Below are positions 6,981 through 14,425 of a stretch of DNA of 16,483 nt, in pieces. Both the position numbers and the translations under genes were made by a program. Positions within the stretch are counted from its first letter, which is position 1. The number at the start of each line of letters is the position of its first letter. The notes beneath the pieces were generated by a model, which worked only from the letters and a program-made list of their open reading frames with translations, did no database searches and was not told the origin of the DNA. Source of the stretch: an uncultured Kineothrix sp. (GTDB lineage: Bacteria; Bacillota; Clostridia; Lachnospirales; Lachnospiraceae); the NCBI GenBank assembly GCA_910587275.1, contig CAJUMD010000076.1, positions 1 to 16,483 of the forward strand. The letters are read 5' to 3'.

Positions 6981-7009
6981 AGTATACTCCAAGACCAAAG
7001 ACTTGTCAA
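6981..7009 (-). promoter_or_regulatory. Sigma-A-type promoter of the his operon
   Basis: On the minus strand, a perfect TTGACA (7004-7009), a 17-base spacer and TATACT (6981-6986) precede hisZ. The predicted start of transcription is about 6974, giving a leader of about 140 nt. That leader has no T-box consensus, no histidine-rich leader peptide and no terminator. Confidence 0.85.
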
Positions 7010-7025
7010 ACCATTTCAGGCTGAA

Positions 7026-7080
7026 CCGTTGCAAAATTGGTAATACCTATTTTATAACATACCTGTAAATAGGTCAACGG
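7026..7080. repeat. Nested inverted repeats between the his and ATPase promoters
   Basis: Inner arms ACCTATTT (7045-7052) and AAATAGGT (7067-7074) are perfect over 8 bp with a 14-base spacer. Outer arms CCGTTG (7026-7031) and CAACGG (7075-7080) are perfect over 6 bp, directly flanking the inner arm on the right but 13 bases away on the left. No T tract follows on either strand. It could be an operator for either divergent promoter or a relic of a small palindromic element. Confidence 0.45.
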
Positions 7081-7154
7081 CATATCTCATGTCATATAGT
7101 ATCATATCCCAAATAATTTCATGTTATTCAATGCTGTTATTTGCAAATATTTTA

Positions 7155-7183
7155 TTGATTTTTACATGAATATTTGCTATATT
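7155..7183 (+). promoter_or_regulatory. Promoter of the DUF4143 ATPase gene
   Basis: TTGATT (7155-7160), a 17-base spacer and TATATT (7178-7183) lie 29 bases before the ATG at 7213, giving a leader of about 20-25 nt. A perfect 7-bp inverted repeat CAAATAT (7144-7150)/ATATTTG (7170-7176) brackets the -35 box and spacer and may be an operator. Confidence 0.6.
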
Positions 7184-7212
7184 TTAAACACTACCACATG
7201 GAGGATAGACTT

Positions 7213-8508
7213 ATGTACCGGAAAATCACAGTTTTTTTAGAAGAATGGAAGATCAGCAAGCACCGCAAGCCCCTTATTTTACAAGGAGCAAGACAGGTAG
7301 GCAAAACATATTCCATTTTAGAGTTTGGACGTACCCACTATGAGAATGTGGCATACTTCAATTTTGAAACCAACCCTAAATTAAATAAAATTTTTGAGGA
7401 AAACATCAGTCCTGCTTATCTGATTCCGCTTTTATCCCATACTGCAGGCCAAACCATCGTCCGGGAAAAAACGCTGATTATCTTTGATGAAGTACAGCTT
7501 TGCGAACGGGCATTGACTTCGTTGAAATACTTCTGTGAAGATGCTCCCGACTATCATATCATCGTGGCAGGAAGCCTGCTTGGCGTAGCAGTCAACCGGG
7601 CAAAATACTCTTTTCCCGTCGGCAAAGTGGATATGAAAACCATGTATCCAATGGATATGGAGGAATTTATGACCGCCCAGGGTGAAGACGTGCTCGTGAA
7701 ACAAATAAAAACATGCTTTCAGACTGACACGCCATTGCCTTCTGTCCTCCACGATGCGGCAATGCAACTCTACCGTCAGTATCTTATTGTGGGCGGTATG
7801 CCGGAATGTGTCATGCAGTTTGCCCAAACAAAGGATTATATCCTCGTCCGCCATATACAGGAAACGCTCCTCGCAGGCTATCTCAATGATATGAGTAAAT
7901 ACAATAACTTAAACGAAATCAAAAAAACAAGGCTTACTTACGATAACATTACCGTACAGCTCTCCAAAAAAAATACCCGTTTCCAATATAAACTGCTGAA
8001 AAAAGGCGGACGGGCTTCCGAATTTGAAAATGCAATCGAATGGCTCTGCCTGTCCGGTATCGTTTCACAGGTTTACCGGGTAGAGCAAATCAGAAAACCC
8101 TTGGAAAACTACCGTGATATTGATGCATTCAAGATTTATGTATCAGACTTGGGACTGCTTTGCGCCAAAAAGAATCTGACGGCAAATGATATTCTCTATA
8201 TGGCAGAAGAAATCAGCGACTTTAAAGGCGGTATGGCTGAAAATTATGTCCATGTCCAGCTTACCATAAACGGATATGCCTCCTATTACTGGGAATCCGG
8301 GCGCAGTGCGGAAATTGATTTTATCATCCAACATGGCGGCCGGCTTATCCCAATTGAGGTCAAATCCGCCGACAACACCAAGGCCAAGAGCCTGAAACTC
8401 TATATGGAAACTTACAAGCCCGCCTATGCCATTAAACTGTCAGCCAAAAATTTCAGCTTTGAAAACGGGATAAAAACAGTTCCCCTCTATGCCGCCTTTT
8501 GTATCTAA
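7213..8508 (+). CDS. AAA ATPase with C-terminal DUF4143 domain
   Basis: A 431-aa protein of the common prokaryotic family with an N-terminal P-loop ATPase and a C-terminal DUF4143 domain. The Walker A motif is GARQVGKT (25-32), Walker B is LIIFDE (88-93), and a sensor-like VAGSLLG lies at 118-124. The C-terminal part contains AEIDFII...IPIEVKS (367-385); Asp369, Glu382 and Lys384 have the spacing of a PD-(D/E)xK nuclease-type fold. The biological role of the family is unsettled; members are often stand-alone and patchily distributed, as here. The start at 7213 is chosen because GGAGG (7200-7204) lies 8 bases before it; an upstream in-frame ATG at 7174 lies inside the promoter. It is monocistronic, divergent from his and convergent with recU, and more A+T-rich than the flanking genes, suggesting horizontal gain. 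Confidence 0.92.
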   Translation: MYRKITVFLEEWKISKHRKPLILQGARQVGKTYSILEFGRTHYENVAYFNFETNPKLNKIFEENISPAYLIPLLSHTAGQTIVREKTLIIFDEVQLCERALTSLKYFCEDAPDYHIIVAGSLLGVAVNRAKYSFPVGKVDMKTMYPMDMEEFMTAQGEDVLVKQIKTCFQTDTPLPSVLHDAAMQLYRQYLIVGGMPECVMQFAQTKDYILVRHIQETLLAGYLNDMSKYNNLNEIKKTRLTYDNITVQLSKKNTRFQYKLLKKGGRASEFENAIEWLCLSGIVSQVYRVEQIRKPLENYRDIDAFKIYVSDLGLLCAKKNLTANDILYMAEEISDFKGGMAENYVHVQLTINGYASYYWESGRSAEIDFIIQHGGRLIPIEVKSADNTKAKSLKLYMETYKPAYAIKLSAKNFSFENGIKTVPLYAAFCI

Positions 8509-8538
8509 CCGGACAAGGAAACTTTTCCCGTCCGGTTA
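8506..8538. terminator. Hairpin between convergent ATPase and recU genes
   Basis: TAACCGGAC (8506-8514) and TAACCGGAC on the opposite strand (8530-8538) form a perfect 9-bp stem. Inside it GGAAA/TTTCC adds a second short stem. It begins in the ATPase stop codon and lies 14 bases past the recU stop, so it is placed to end both convergent transcripts. Neither side has a long T tract, so efficiency is uncertain. Confidence 0.55.
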
Positions 8539-8552
8539 AATACATAAAACCG

Positions 8553-9086
8553 TCATTCCCTCTCGTCCAAATCCTTCTGCAACATATCCAAATACGGCAC
8601 AAACACCCCGCTCCTCTTAGGCATCACATACTCCGGGTTGAGTTCCTCAAACCGGAAACTTTTCCGTCCGCCGTCCTTTGCCCGGTCCCAAAAGAACCGC
8701 AGCATTTCATAAGGAAGATAGTAAAGCAAATCCTTATGGGTATAATAAATAATAAAAAATGCAATTCCCCCCTGCCGTTCAAACTGCTTCATAAATTCCA
8801 CCTGATGTTCATGAATATTCTGAAGGGCAAAAGTATCCGCCGCGCATTCCTTCGCGTCAAAGCAGACCGGAATCCCCTGTACCGCACCGATGTAGTCAAC
8901 GGTACTCTTTTGACCAAAATATGCCAACGTGATATGTCTGCTGTCTTTATCGATATTCACCGGCGTAATCGGCGTTGGAATCTTTTGGATCAATGCCAGC
9001 CCGTTTTCCAAATAGACTTCATTCGTCCTGTTAATCAATTCCTCCAGCGTGGACCCCCTTAGTCCCCTGGAATTCCAAGTAGCCAT
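8553..9086 (-). CDS. recU: Holliday junction resolvase RecU
   Basis: A 177-aa RecU, the Gram-positive nuclease that cuts Holliday junctions and works with RecA and RuvAB in recombinational repair. Recognisable blocks are the N-terminal RGLRGSTLEELIN (7-19), PTPITPV (37-43), the catalytic core STVDY...VCFDAKE (61-80; Asp64, Asp77 and Lys79 are the likely metal/catalytic residues), LQNIHEHQ (88-95) and GGIAFFI (106-112). The B. subtilis enzyme, as I recall it, has FEAKE where this one has FDAKE; that acidic swap should be functional. It begins three bases after the stop of the pseudouridine synthase gene (TGA-CGG-ATG), so translation is probably coupled. In Bacillus recU sits next to ponA; here it does not. 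Confidence 0.94.
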   Translation of the reverse strand: MATWNSRGLRGSTLEELINRTNEVYLENGLALIQKIPTPITPVNIDKDSRHITLAYFGQKSTVDYIGAVQGIPVCFDAKECAADTFALQNIHEHQVEFMKQFERQGGIAFFIIYYTHKDLLYYLPYEMLRFFWDRAKDGGRKSFRFEELNPEYVMPKRSGVFVPYLDMLQKDLDERE

Positions 9087-9089
9087 CCG

Positions 9090-10085
9090 TCAATCCCTCT
9101 CCCCTTTGTCGATTTGCGCAAACAGGTCCGGTTCCCCTGCCGTAAGGACCAGTCCGGACATATCGGAAAATGCTCCGTCCATTTCCGGGAATTCCAGCCG
9201 GCAGGCATGGAGAAGCTGGCTTTTCACCCCGTATTTCTTCCGGTAGGTATCGTTAAATTCCTTATCGCCGTATTTATAATCGCCAAGGACCGGATGCCCG
9301 GTACCGGATAAATGCAGGCGTATCTGATGGGTTTTTCCCGTCACCAGTTCCGCTTCCAACAGGGTCAGGTTCCCGTAATGCCTTAACGGCTTATAGTTCG
9401 TCCTGATATAGGAAGCTCCCTCTTGGGCGGCACCCGTCAGCTTTACCCGGTTTGCGGCCTCATCTTTTACCAAATATCCTTCGGCAAAAGACGCTTCCTC
9501 CACCCTGCCCTTTACGTACAGGCGGTAAAACTTACGCAGTCCCTTATCCCGCAGCAGCATTCCCATGGTTTGGCTTCCTGCAAGGGTTTTGCCGCAGATT
9601 ACCATTCCCGACGTATTCCGGTCCAGCCGGTTGCAGACCGACGGGTGGAAGGTATGCAGTTCGCTTTCCGTCAGTTCCCCTGTCTCCAAAAGATAACCGA
9701 CCAGCCATTCGTTCAGGGAAACATCCCCTGCCCCGGCTTTCTGCGTCAGGACCCCGGACGGTTTATTCAGGACCAGTACGTGATGGTTTTCAAAAACAAT
9801 CCCAAGATCCCCCAAACTTTCATACGCCTTCCGGTACTCCCCCGCCCCCTCCGCTGCGGACAGCCTTCCGCCGAATTTCATGATGGTCTCATCCGAAAGA
9901 AATAGCGTCACCCGGTCCCCCTCGCAGAGTTTCTCGCTTCCTTCCGCTTTTTTCCCGTTTAAGGTTATGTTCTTTTTGCGCAGCATTTTATAAAGGAAGC
10001 CGTTTCCCGCTTCCTTTAAATACTTATGCAGATATTTATCCAGCCGCTGTCCGGCTTCCTTTTCCTTAATCTCCAATTCTACCAT
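9090..10085 (-). CDS. RluA-family RNA pseudouridine synthase
   Basis: A 331-aa pseudouridine synthase converting specific uridines in rRNA or tRNA to pseudouridine. Residues about 12-60 form an S4 RNA-binding domain (RLDKYLHKYL...KNITLNGKKAEGSEKLCEGD). The catalytic domain contains VLVLNKPSGVLT (103-114), the hallmark RLDRNTSG (153-160) with catalytic Asp155, GKTHQIRLHL and the GHPVLGDYKYG block. The arrangement resembles RluC/RluD, but the target cannot be told from sequence alone, so no symbol is given. It lies 30 bases after the membrane-protein gene and 3 bases before recU. Confidence 0.93.
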   Translation of the reverse strand: MVELEIKEKEAGQRLDKYLHKYLKEAGNGFLYKMLRKKNITLNGKKAEGSEKLCEGDRVTLFLSDETIMKFGGRLSAAEGAGEYRKAYESLGDLGIVFENHHVLVLNKPSGVLTQKAGAGDVSLNEWLVGYLLETGELTESELHTFHPSVCNRLDRNTSGMVICGKTLAGSQTMGMLLRDKGLRKFYRLYVKGRVEEASFAEGYLVKDEAANRVKLTGAAQEGASYIRTNYKPLRHYGNLTLLEAELVTGKTHQIRLHLSGTGHPVLGDYKYGDKEFNDTYRKKYGVKSQLLHACRLEFPEMDGAFSDMSGLVLTAGEPDLFAQIDKGERD

Positions 10086-10115
10086 TTTTTACCGTCCCGT
10101 TCCTGTTTCTCCCCG

Positions 10116-10682
10116 TCATAACGCAATCGCAAGCAGATTCACCAGAATTTCTTCGGGCAAAGGCTCCGCATCCTGTTTTTCCAAATTTCCAAGCCCTTCA
10201 CAATAAGCCTCCAGTTTATCATAAATCTTAACCGTCACTCCCCGGCATCCGCCCTGCTTTAACAGACCTTCCAAATGTTTCTCACATGCCTTTACGTCGC
10301 ACGTTCCGTCTTCGGTATAGCCGCACACCACATGCCCTTTAATGGTCATATGGCTGATTTGGTAGTTTTTCTCATAGGACGTAAACACCATGTCGTAAAG
10401 ACAGGTCAGCCCTTTCCCGTACTTTTCCACCCGCTCTTTCACCTGTCCGGAACAGCCTTTTGCCTTCAGGAACATGATCATGTTTACCGCACTTTTGCTC
10501 GCCGGCAGGCAGCCGAGTACCGCCACCACCGTCAAAAGGTTTTTTTTGCTTCCCGTGGACCATATCCCTATGCCAAACAGGGCAAGGGATATCCCGAACA
10601 GGAAAACCGTGCGGAAAACGGCCCATCCGCGCTGTCTGCCGATATATCCGTATTGTCCCTTTACCGCCTTTTTTTCTTTCAT
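10116..10682 (-). CDS. Conserved two-helix membrane protein of unknown function
   Basis: A 188-aa protein I cannot assign to a named family, though it resembles hypothetical proteins I associate with Lachnospiraceae. After a basic start (MKEKKAVKGQYGYIGRQRGW) come two hydrophobic segments at about 23-42 and 48-72. The second carries the striking LLTVVAVLGCLPASKSAVN. A soluble, probably cytoplasmic C-terminal half of about 115 residues follows, with four cysteines between 93 and 146. AGGAG lies 10 bases before the ATG. It starts 12 bases after the SDR stop and is followed by the pseudouridine synthase, so it is clearly co-transcribed; the neighbourhood gives no specific functional clue. Confidence 0.85.
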   Translation of the reverse strand: MKEKKAVKGQYGYIGRQRGWAVFRTVFLFGISLALFGIGIWSTGSKKNLLTVVAVLGCLPASKSAVNMIMFLKAKGCSGQVKERVEKYGKGLTCLYDMVFTSYEKNYQISHMTIKGHVVCGYTEDGTCDVKACEKHLEGLLKQGGCRGVTVKIYDKLEAYCEGLGNLEKQDAEPLPEEILVNLLAIAL

Positions 10683-10694
10683 ATGTGTATTCTC

Positions 10695-11477
10695 CTACTT
10701 CTTTTCCAGTCCGTACATCCCATTCATAATCCACAGAATCCACGCATGGGGCAGCGCTTTGGACAGGACATGGAAACACTTAATCGGCAGGCTGCACACC
10801 GACACTGCCTTTTTGTCCCTGGCTGCACGCAGCGCCTGCCGTACCACCCGGTCTGCCGGTACCATGGTCAGCTTCTTTACCGCCAGCGTGGAACCGTATT
10901 TCTCCGCAATGTCGAAAAATTCCGTTTCCACCGGTCCCGGACAGACCGCAGTCACCCAAATGCCTTTTCTCCTCAGTTCCTCCCTGAGCGCCATGGAAAA
11001 ACTCAGAACATAAGATTTCGTCGCTGCGTATACGGCAAATTTTTTCTGCGGCAGGAACGCGGCGCTGGAAGCAAGCTGTATCACACGGCTGTTCCGCTCC
11101 ATATAAGGGATGCAGTACCATGTCATCGCCGTAAGGGCTTCACAGTTTACCCTAAGCATCGCCGTCTGCTCCCCAATGCCAAGTTCGTCAAACCTGCCCA
11201 TATAGCCGAAACCCGCGCAATTAACCAGCAGGCGGATTCTTGGTTTTTCGCTTTCCAAAAGTTTTGCAAATGCCTGCATTTCCCCGTCCCCCGTCACATC
11301 CATGGGGATGATTTTCGCCGGAATGTTAAGCAGTTTGGATAACTCCTTCATCCGTTCTTTGCGTCTTGCCACCAGCCATATTTCATCCGTCCGGTACAGG
11401 AGCGCGTCCAACTGCAGGGCAAACTCCTGCCCAATGCCGGAAGATGCCCCCGTAATGATGACAATATTTTTTCCCAT
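10695..11477 (-). CDS. Short-chain dehydrogenase/reductase (SDR)
   Basis: A 260-aa classical SDR, an NAD(P)-dependent oxidoreductase with a Rossmann fold. Features are the cofactor-binding TGASSGIG (9-16), the NCAGFG motif (86-91), Asn111, the catalytic serine region SSAA (137-140) and the YAATK motif with Tyr150 and Lys154, followed by PGPVETEFF (180-188). Basic residues after beta-strand 2 (ARRKER, 37-42) suggest NADP preference. A hydrophobic C-terminus (about 228-255) may contact the membrane. The start at 11477 is chosen because GGGAGG lies 4 bases before it; in-frame ATG (11489) and TTG (11495) codons upstream lack a ribosome site. Substrate unknown. It follows ygiQ after a repeat-rich gap and precedes the membrane protein by 12 bases. 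Confidence 0.92.
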   Translation of the reverse strand: MGKNIVIITGASSGIGQEFALQLDALLYRTDEIWLVARRKERMKELSKLLNIPAKIIPMDVTGDGEMQAFAKLLESEKPRIRLLVNCAGFGYMGRFDELGIGEQTAMLRVNCEALTAMTWYCIPYMERNSRVIQLASSAAFLPQKKFAVYAATKSYVLSFSMALREELRRKGIWVTAVCPGPVETEFFDIAEKYGSTLAVKKLTMVPADRVVRQALRAARDKKAVSVCSLPIKCFHVLSKALPHAWILWIMNGMYGLEKK

Positions 11478-11570
11478 TCTGCCTCCCATAAACAAATCCC
11501 CTTCCTGTTTTTACCTCTTGATTCCATATATTCCATATATATTTTTTTGTTCTTCTGCTTTTGTATCCGG

Positions 11571-11629
11571 TTTTTATTACGGTTTTTATTTGTATTTTTA
11601 TTTGTATTTTTATTTCTATTTTTATTCTA
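11571..11629. repeat. 12-bp tandem repeat at the end of ygiQ
   Basis: On the plus strand, five head-to-tail units follow the pattern TTTTTATTTGTA: TTTTTATTACGG (11571-11582), two identical TTTTTATTTGTA copies (11583-11606), TTTTTATTTCTA (11607-11618) and an 11-base TTTTTATTCTA (11619-11629). The ygiQ stop codon (TAG, 11627-11629) lies inside the last unit. Such an array can vary in copy number by slippage. Confidence 0.85.
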
Positions 11630-13603
11630 TTTCTTTTTATGGATATTCCGTATGGTCTTCTTTTTCCTGCGGGATGCGTTGTCCGGCTGGCGGATTTTGG
11701 TTTTTCCGTTCTCCTTTATCTTTCTTTCCGGCTTTCCATCGGACCGGCGGGCTGCATTCCCCGGTTCCCGGCTTTCCCATCCGGTACCCTGTCCGTTGCC
11801 TGCAGACCGCCTGGGTTTTATCAGACACTCTTTTCCGAAGCCGATCAGTTCTTCCCTGCCAGCCTTTTTTAATGCCTCATAAACCAATCCGTAATTGTTC
11901 GGGTTCCGGTACTGGATCAGCGCCCGCTGCATTGCCTTTTCATGGGGATTGCGGCACACATATACCTTCCTGCCGTCCCTTGGGTCAATGCCCGTATAGT
12001 ACATCACCGTGGATACCGTGGAAGGGGTCGGATAAAAATCCTGTACCTGTTCCGGCATGTAACCCAAATCCCTCAGGTATTCCGCCAGTTCCACCGCTTC
12101 CTTTAACGTGGAGCCGGGATGGGAAGACATCAGGTAAGGCACCAGGAACTGTTTCTTCCCAAGCTGCCCGTTTATCTTCCGGTATTTCTTTACAAACCGT
12201 TCGTATACCTCATTTTGGGGTTTTCCCATTTTAGACAGCACCGCATCCGAGATATGCTCCGGCGCCACTTTTAACTGCCCGCTTATGTGGTGCTCCACCA
12301 GTTCACGGAAAAACGTATCATCCTTATCCGCCATCAGGTAATCAAAGCGGATGCCGGAGCGGACAAACACTTTTTTTACGCCCTCCAGTTCCCGCAGTTT
12401 CCGCAATAGTTCCAAATAATCACCGTGTTCCACCGTTAAATTCTTACAGGGGGACGGGAACAGGCATTGTCTCTCCCTGCACACACCTGCCCGCAACTGC
12501 TTTTCACAGGAAGGATGGCGGAAATTGGCAGTGGGGCCGCCCACATCATGGATATATCCCTTAAAGTCCGGCTCCCGCACCATCTGCTGCGCTTCCTTTA
12601 AAATGGAAGCATGGCTTCTCACCTGTACCGTCCTGCCCTGATGGAACGTCAGCGCACAGAAATTACAGCCGCCAAAACATCCCCGGTTGCTGGTAAGCGA
12701 AAATCTGATTTCCTCTATGGCGGGAACCCCGCCCTTTTCCTCATAAGAAGGATGGTAGGTGCGCATGTATGGCAGTCCGTAAACCGCATCCATCTCCTCC
12801 GTGGTTAACGGCATGGATGGCGGATTCTGCACCACGTAAATCCCGTTCGGGTATTCCTCCATGAAATATTTCCCCGTAACCGGGTCGGTATTTTGGTACT
12901 GCAGCCGGAAACTCTCCGCATATTTCTCCGGGTTTTCCTTCATTTCCGCATAGGTTGGCAGCGCTATACCGTCATAAACACCCGAAATATCCTTTGTTTT
13001 ATATACCGTCCCCGCCACAAACGTAATATCCTTTACGGCAATACCGCTGTCCAGTGCATCCGCGATTTCCACAATGGAACGTTCCCCCATTCCATAGGAA
13101 ACCAAATCCGCCTGCGCATCCAGCAGGATAGAGCGTTTGAAGCTGTCCGACCAGTAATCATAATGGGCAAGCCGCCGCAGGCTGGCTTCCACCCCGCCGA
13201 GAATCACCGGTACATCCTTATATGTACGGCGGATCAGGTTCCCGTATACCACAGAGGCATGATCCGGCCTTTTCCCCGCTTCGCCGCCCGGCGTATAGGC
13301 ATCCGTCTGCCGGCGTTTTTTTGATACGTAATAATGGTTGACCATGGAATCCATGTTTCCCGCCGACACGAGAAAGGCGAGACGGGGTCTGCCGAACACA
13401 CAGACGCTTGTTTCCTCTTTCCAGTCCGGCTGGGAAATGATTCCCACCGAATACCCGTGTGATTCCAAAACCCGGCTGATGATGGCATGACCAAAAGAGG
13501 GATGGTCCACATAGGCATCCCCTATCACATACACGAAATCCAACTGCCCGATTCCCCGTTCTTCCATTTCTTCCCTTGTTACCGGTAAAAATCCTTCTGC
13601 CAC
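11627..13603 (-). CDS. ygiQ: YgiQ-family radical SAM protein
   Basis: A protein of about 658 aa of the YgiQ family (UPF0313), iron-sulfur enzymes of unknown reaction. The N-terminal domain opens with FLPVTREEMEERG and contains GDAYVDHPSFGHAI and VSAGNMDSMVNHY. The radical SAM core has the cluster motif C-x3-C-x2-C in RGCFGGCNFC (Cys309, Cys313 and Cys316 when numbered from the GTG start), then HDVGGPTANFRHPSC. The C-terminus is a long basic, low-complexity tail ending in HKKK. Two starts are possible. The GTG at 13603 has GAGGAG 6 bases upstream and gives the short N-terminus I expect for this family; the ATG at 13654 lies inside a hairpin with a poorly placed Shine-Dalgarno sequence. I prefer the GTG. 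It follows the HAD gene directly. Confidence 0.93.
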   Translation of the reverse strand: MAEGFLPVTREEMEERGIGQLDFVYVIGDAYVDHPSFGHAIISRVLESHGYSVGIISQPDWKEETSVCVFGRPRLAFLVSAGNMDSMVNHYYVSKKRRQTDAYTPGGEAGKRPDHASVVYGNLIRRTYKDVPVILGGVEASLRRLAHYDYWSDSFKRSILLDAQADLVSYGMGERSIVEIADALDSGIAVKDITFVAGTVYKTKDISGVYDGIALPTYAEMKENPEKYAESFRLQYQNTDPVTGKYFMEEYPNGIYVVQNPPSMPLTTEEMDAVYGLPYMRTYHPSYEEKGGVPAIEEIRFSLTSNRGCFGGCNFCALTFHQGRTVQVRSHASILKEAQQMVREPDFKGYIHDVGGPTANFRHPSCEKQLRAGVCRERQCLFPSPCKNLTVEHGDYLELLRKLRELEGVKKVFVRSGIRFDYLMADKDDTFFRELVEHHISGQLKVAPEHISDAVLSKMGKPQNEVYERFVKKYRKINGQLGKKQFLVPYLMSSHPGSTLKEAVELAEYLRDLGYMPEQVQDFYPTPSTVSTVMYYTGIDPRDGRKVYVCRNPHEKAMQRALIQYRNPNNYGLVYEALKKAGREELIGFGKECLIKPRRSAGNGQGTGWESREPGNAARRSDGKPERKIKENGKTKIRQPDNASRRKKKTIRNIHKKK

Positions 13604-13629
13604 AAATAACTCCTCTGCACCGTTTCCCC

Positions 13630-13659
13630 AAGGCATGTCCCTTTCCCCGGACATGCCTT
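13630..13659 (-). other. Hairpin at the HAD-ygiQ junction
   Basis: AAGGCATGTCC (13630-13640) and GGACATGCCTT (13649-13659) form a perfect 11-bp stem with an 8-base loop. It overlaps the HAD stop codon and swallows both candidate ygiQ ATG codons (13654 and 13636), which supports use of the GTG at 13603. No T tract follows, so it is more likely a processing or translation-modulating hairpin than a terminator. Confidence 0.65.
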
Positions 13660-14308
13660 ACGGAAACCGGATATCCCTGAACGTTTCAATATAATAATCC
13701 GCCATCGCCGCTTTATCCTCTTTGATGGCAATGGAATAAGCGTCTTCCACCGCGCACACCTTCATGCCCGCCGCTTTTCCCGCCTGTATGCCCGGAATAA
13801 TATCCTCAAACACGAGACAGCGCCCCGGTTCCACCCCGAGTTCCTTTGCCACCGCCAGATAAATATCCGGCGCAGGTTTCCCTTTCGCCACATCACACCC
13901 GGTCATGATACAGGAAAAATAATCCTTCAGCCCGTGCACGGCGGCAACGTTTTCCACCAGTTCCCTGGAATTGCTGGTGGCAATGCCAAGTCTTATTTTT
14001 CTTTCCCTGCAATGGGTGAGAAATTCATACACGCCTTCCTTTAACGGCACCTCATGGCTGTACTTCTCCCATGCCATCGCATTCCAGTCATTTTTAATCT
14101 GCTGTATGGGGTCCGGAATCCGGAACCGTTCTTTAAAAAATTCCGCTGTTTCGCTGAAACTCATTCCCTCGATTTGTTCCTGCAGATTCTCCGGCAGGGA
14201 AATCCCGAATTTCCCTAAATACGCAATATCGATTTCCTGCCATATCCACATGGAATCCACCAAAGAACCGTCCAAATCAAAAATCACCGCATCGATATCC
14301 TTAAGCAT
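13658..14308 (-). CDS. HAD-superfamily phosphatase (beta-phosphoglucomutase-like)
   Basis: A 216-aa HAD hydrolase with a helical cap, of the group that includes beta-phosphoglucomutases and phosphoglycolate phosphatases. Motif I is VIFDLDGSLVDS (8-19), with nucleophile Asp11 and acid/base Asp13. Motif II is ATSNS, motif III the lysine of GKPAPD, and motif IV VFEDIIPGIQAG. It dephosphorylates, or isomerises, a small phosphorylated metabolite that cannot be named from sequence. The start at 14308 is chosen because GGGAAGG lies just before it and translation from there opens directly into motif I; upstream in-frame residues look non-coding. It is the first gene of the housekeeping series. A weak -10 (TAAGAT, near 14358) without a good -35 is the only promoter hint. 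Confidence 0.9.
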   Translation of the reverse strand: MLKDIDAVIFDLDGSLVDSMWIWQEIDIAYLGKFGISLPENLQEQIEGMSFSETAEFFKERFRIPDPIQQIKNDWNAMAWEKYSHEVPLKEGVYEFLTHCRERKIRLGIATSNSRELVENVAAVHGLKDYFSCIMTGCDVAKGKPAPDIYLAVAKELGVEPGRCLVFEDIIPGIQAGKAAGMKVCAVEDAYSIAIKEDKAAMADYYIETFRDIRFP

Positions 14309-14380
14309 ATCCTTCCCGTTCCTGACCTTCCCTGTTGGTTTTCTTTTTGCCCATGGGATATATCTTACCACAGATTACGC

Positions 14381-14414
14381 AAAAAAAACAGATGGATTTT
14401 TCATTACGGCATCT
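14381..14414 (-). terminator. Probable terminator after the PadR-HAAS operon
   Basis: On the minus strand, 11 bases past the stop at 14426, AGATG (14410-14414) can pair with CATCT (14390-14394) across a 15-base loop. One base and eight consecutive Ts (14381-14388) follow. The stem is short, but the T tract is strong and well placed to end the operon before the HAD gene. Confidence 0.45.
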
Positions 14415-14425
14415 TCCGCACCGTT

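Noticed and set aside
11547..11882. Plus-strand frame encoding a Phe/Leu-rich 'membrane protein'
   Set aside because: It is the translation of the T-rich 12-bp tandem repeat and the antisense of ygiQ, not a gene.
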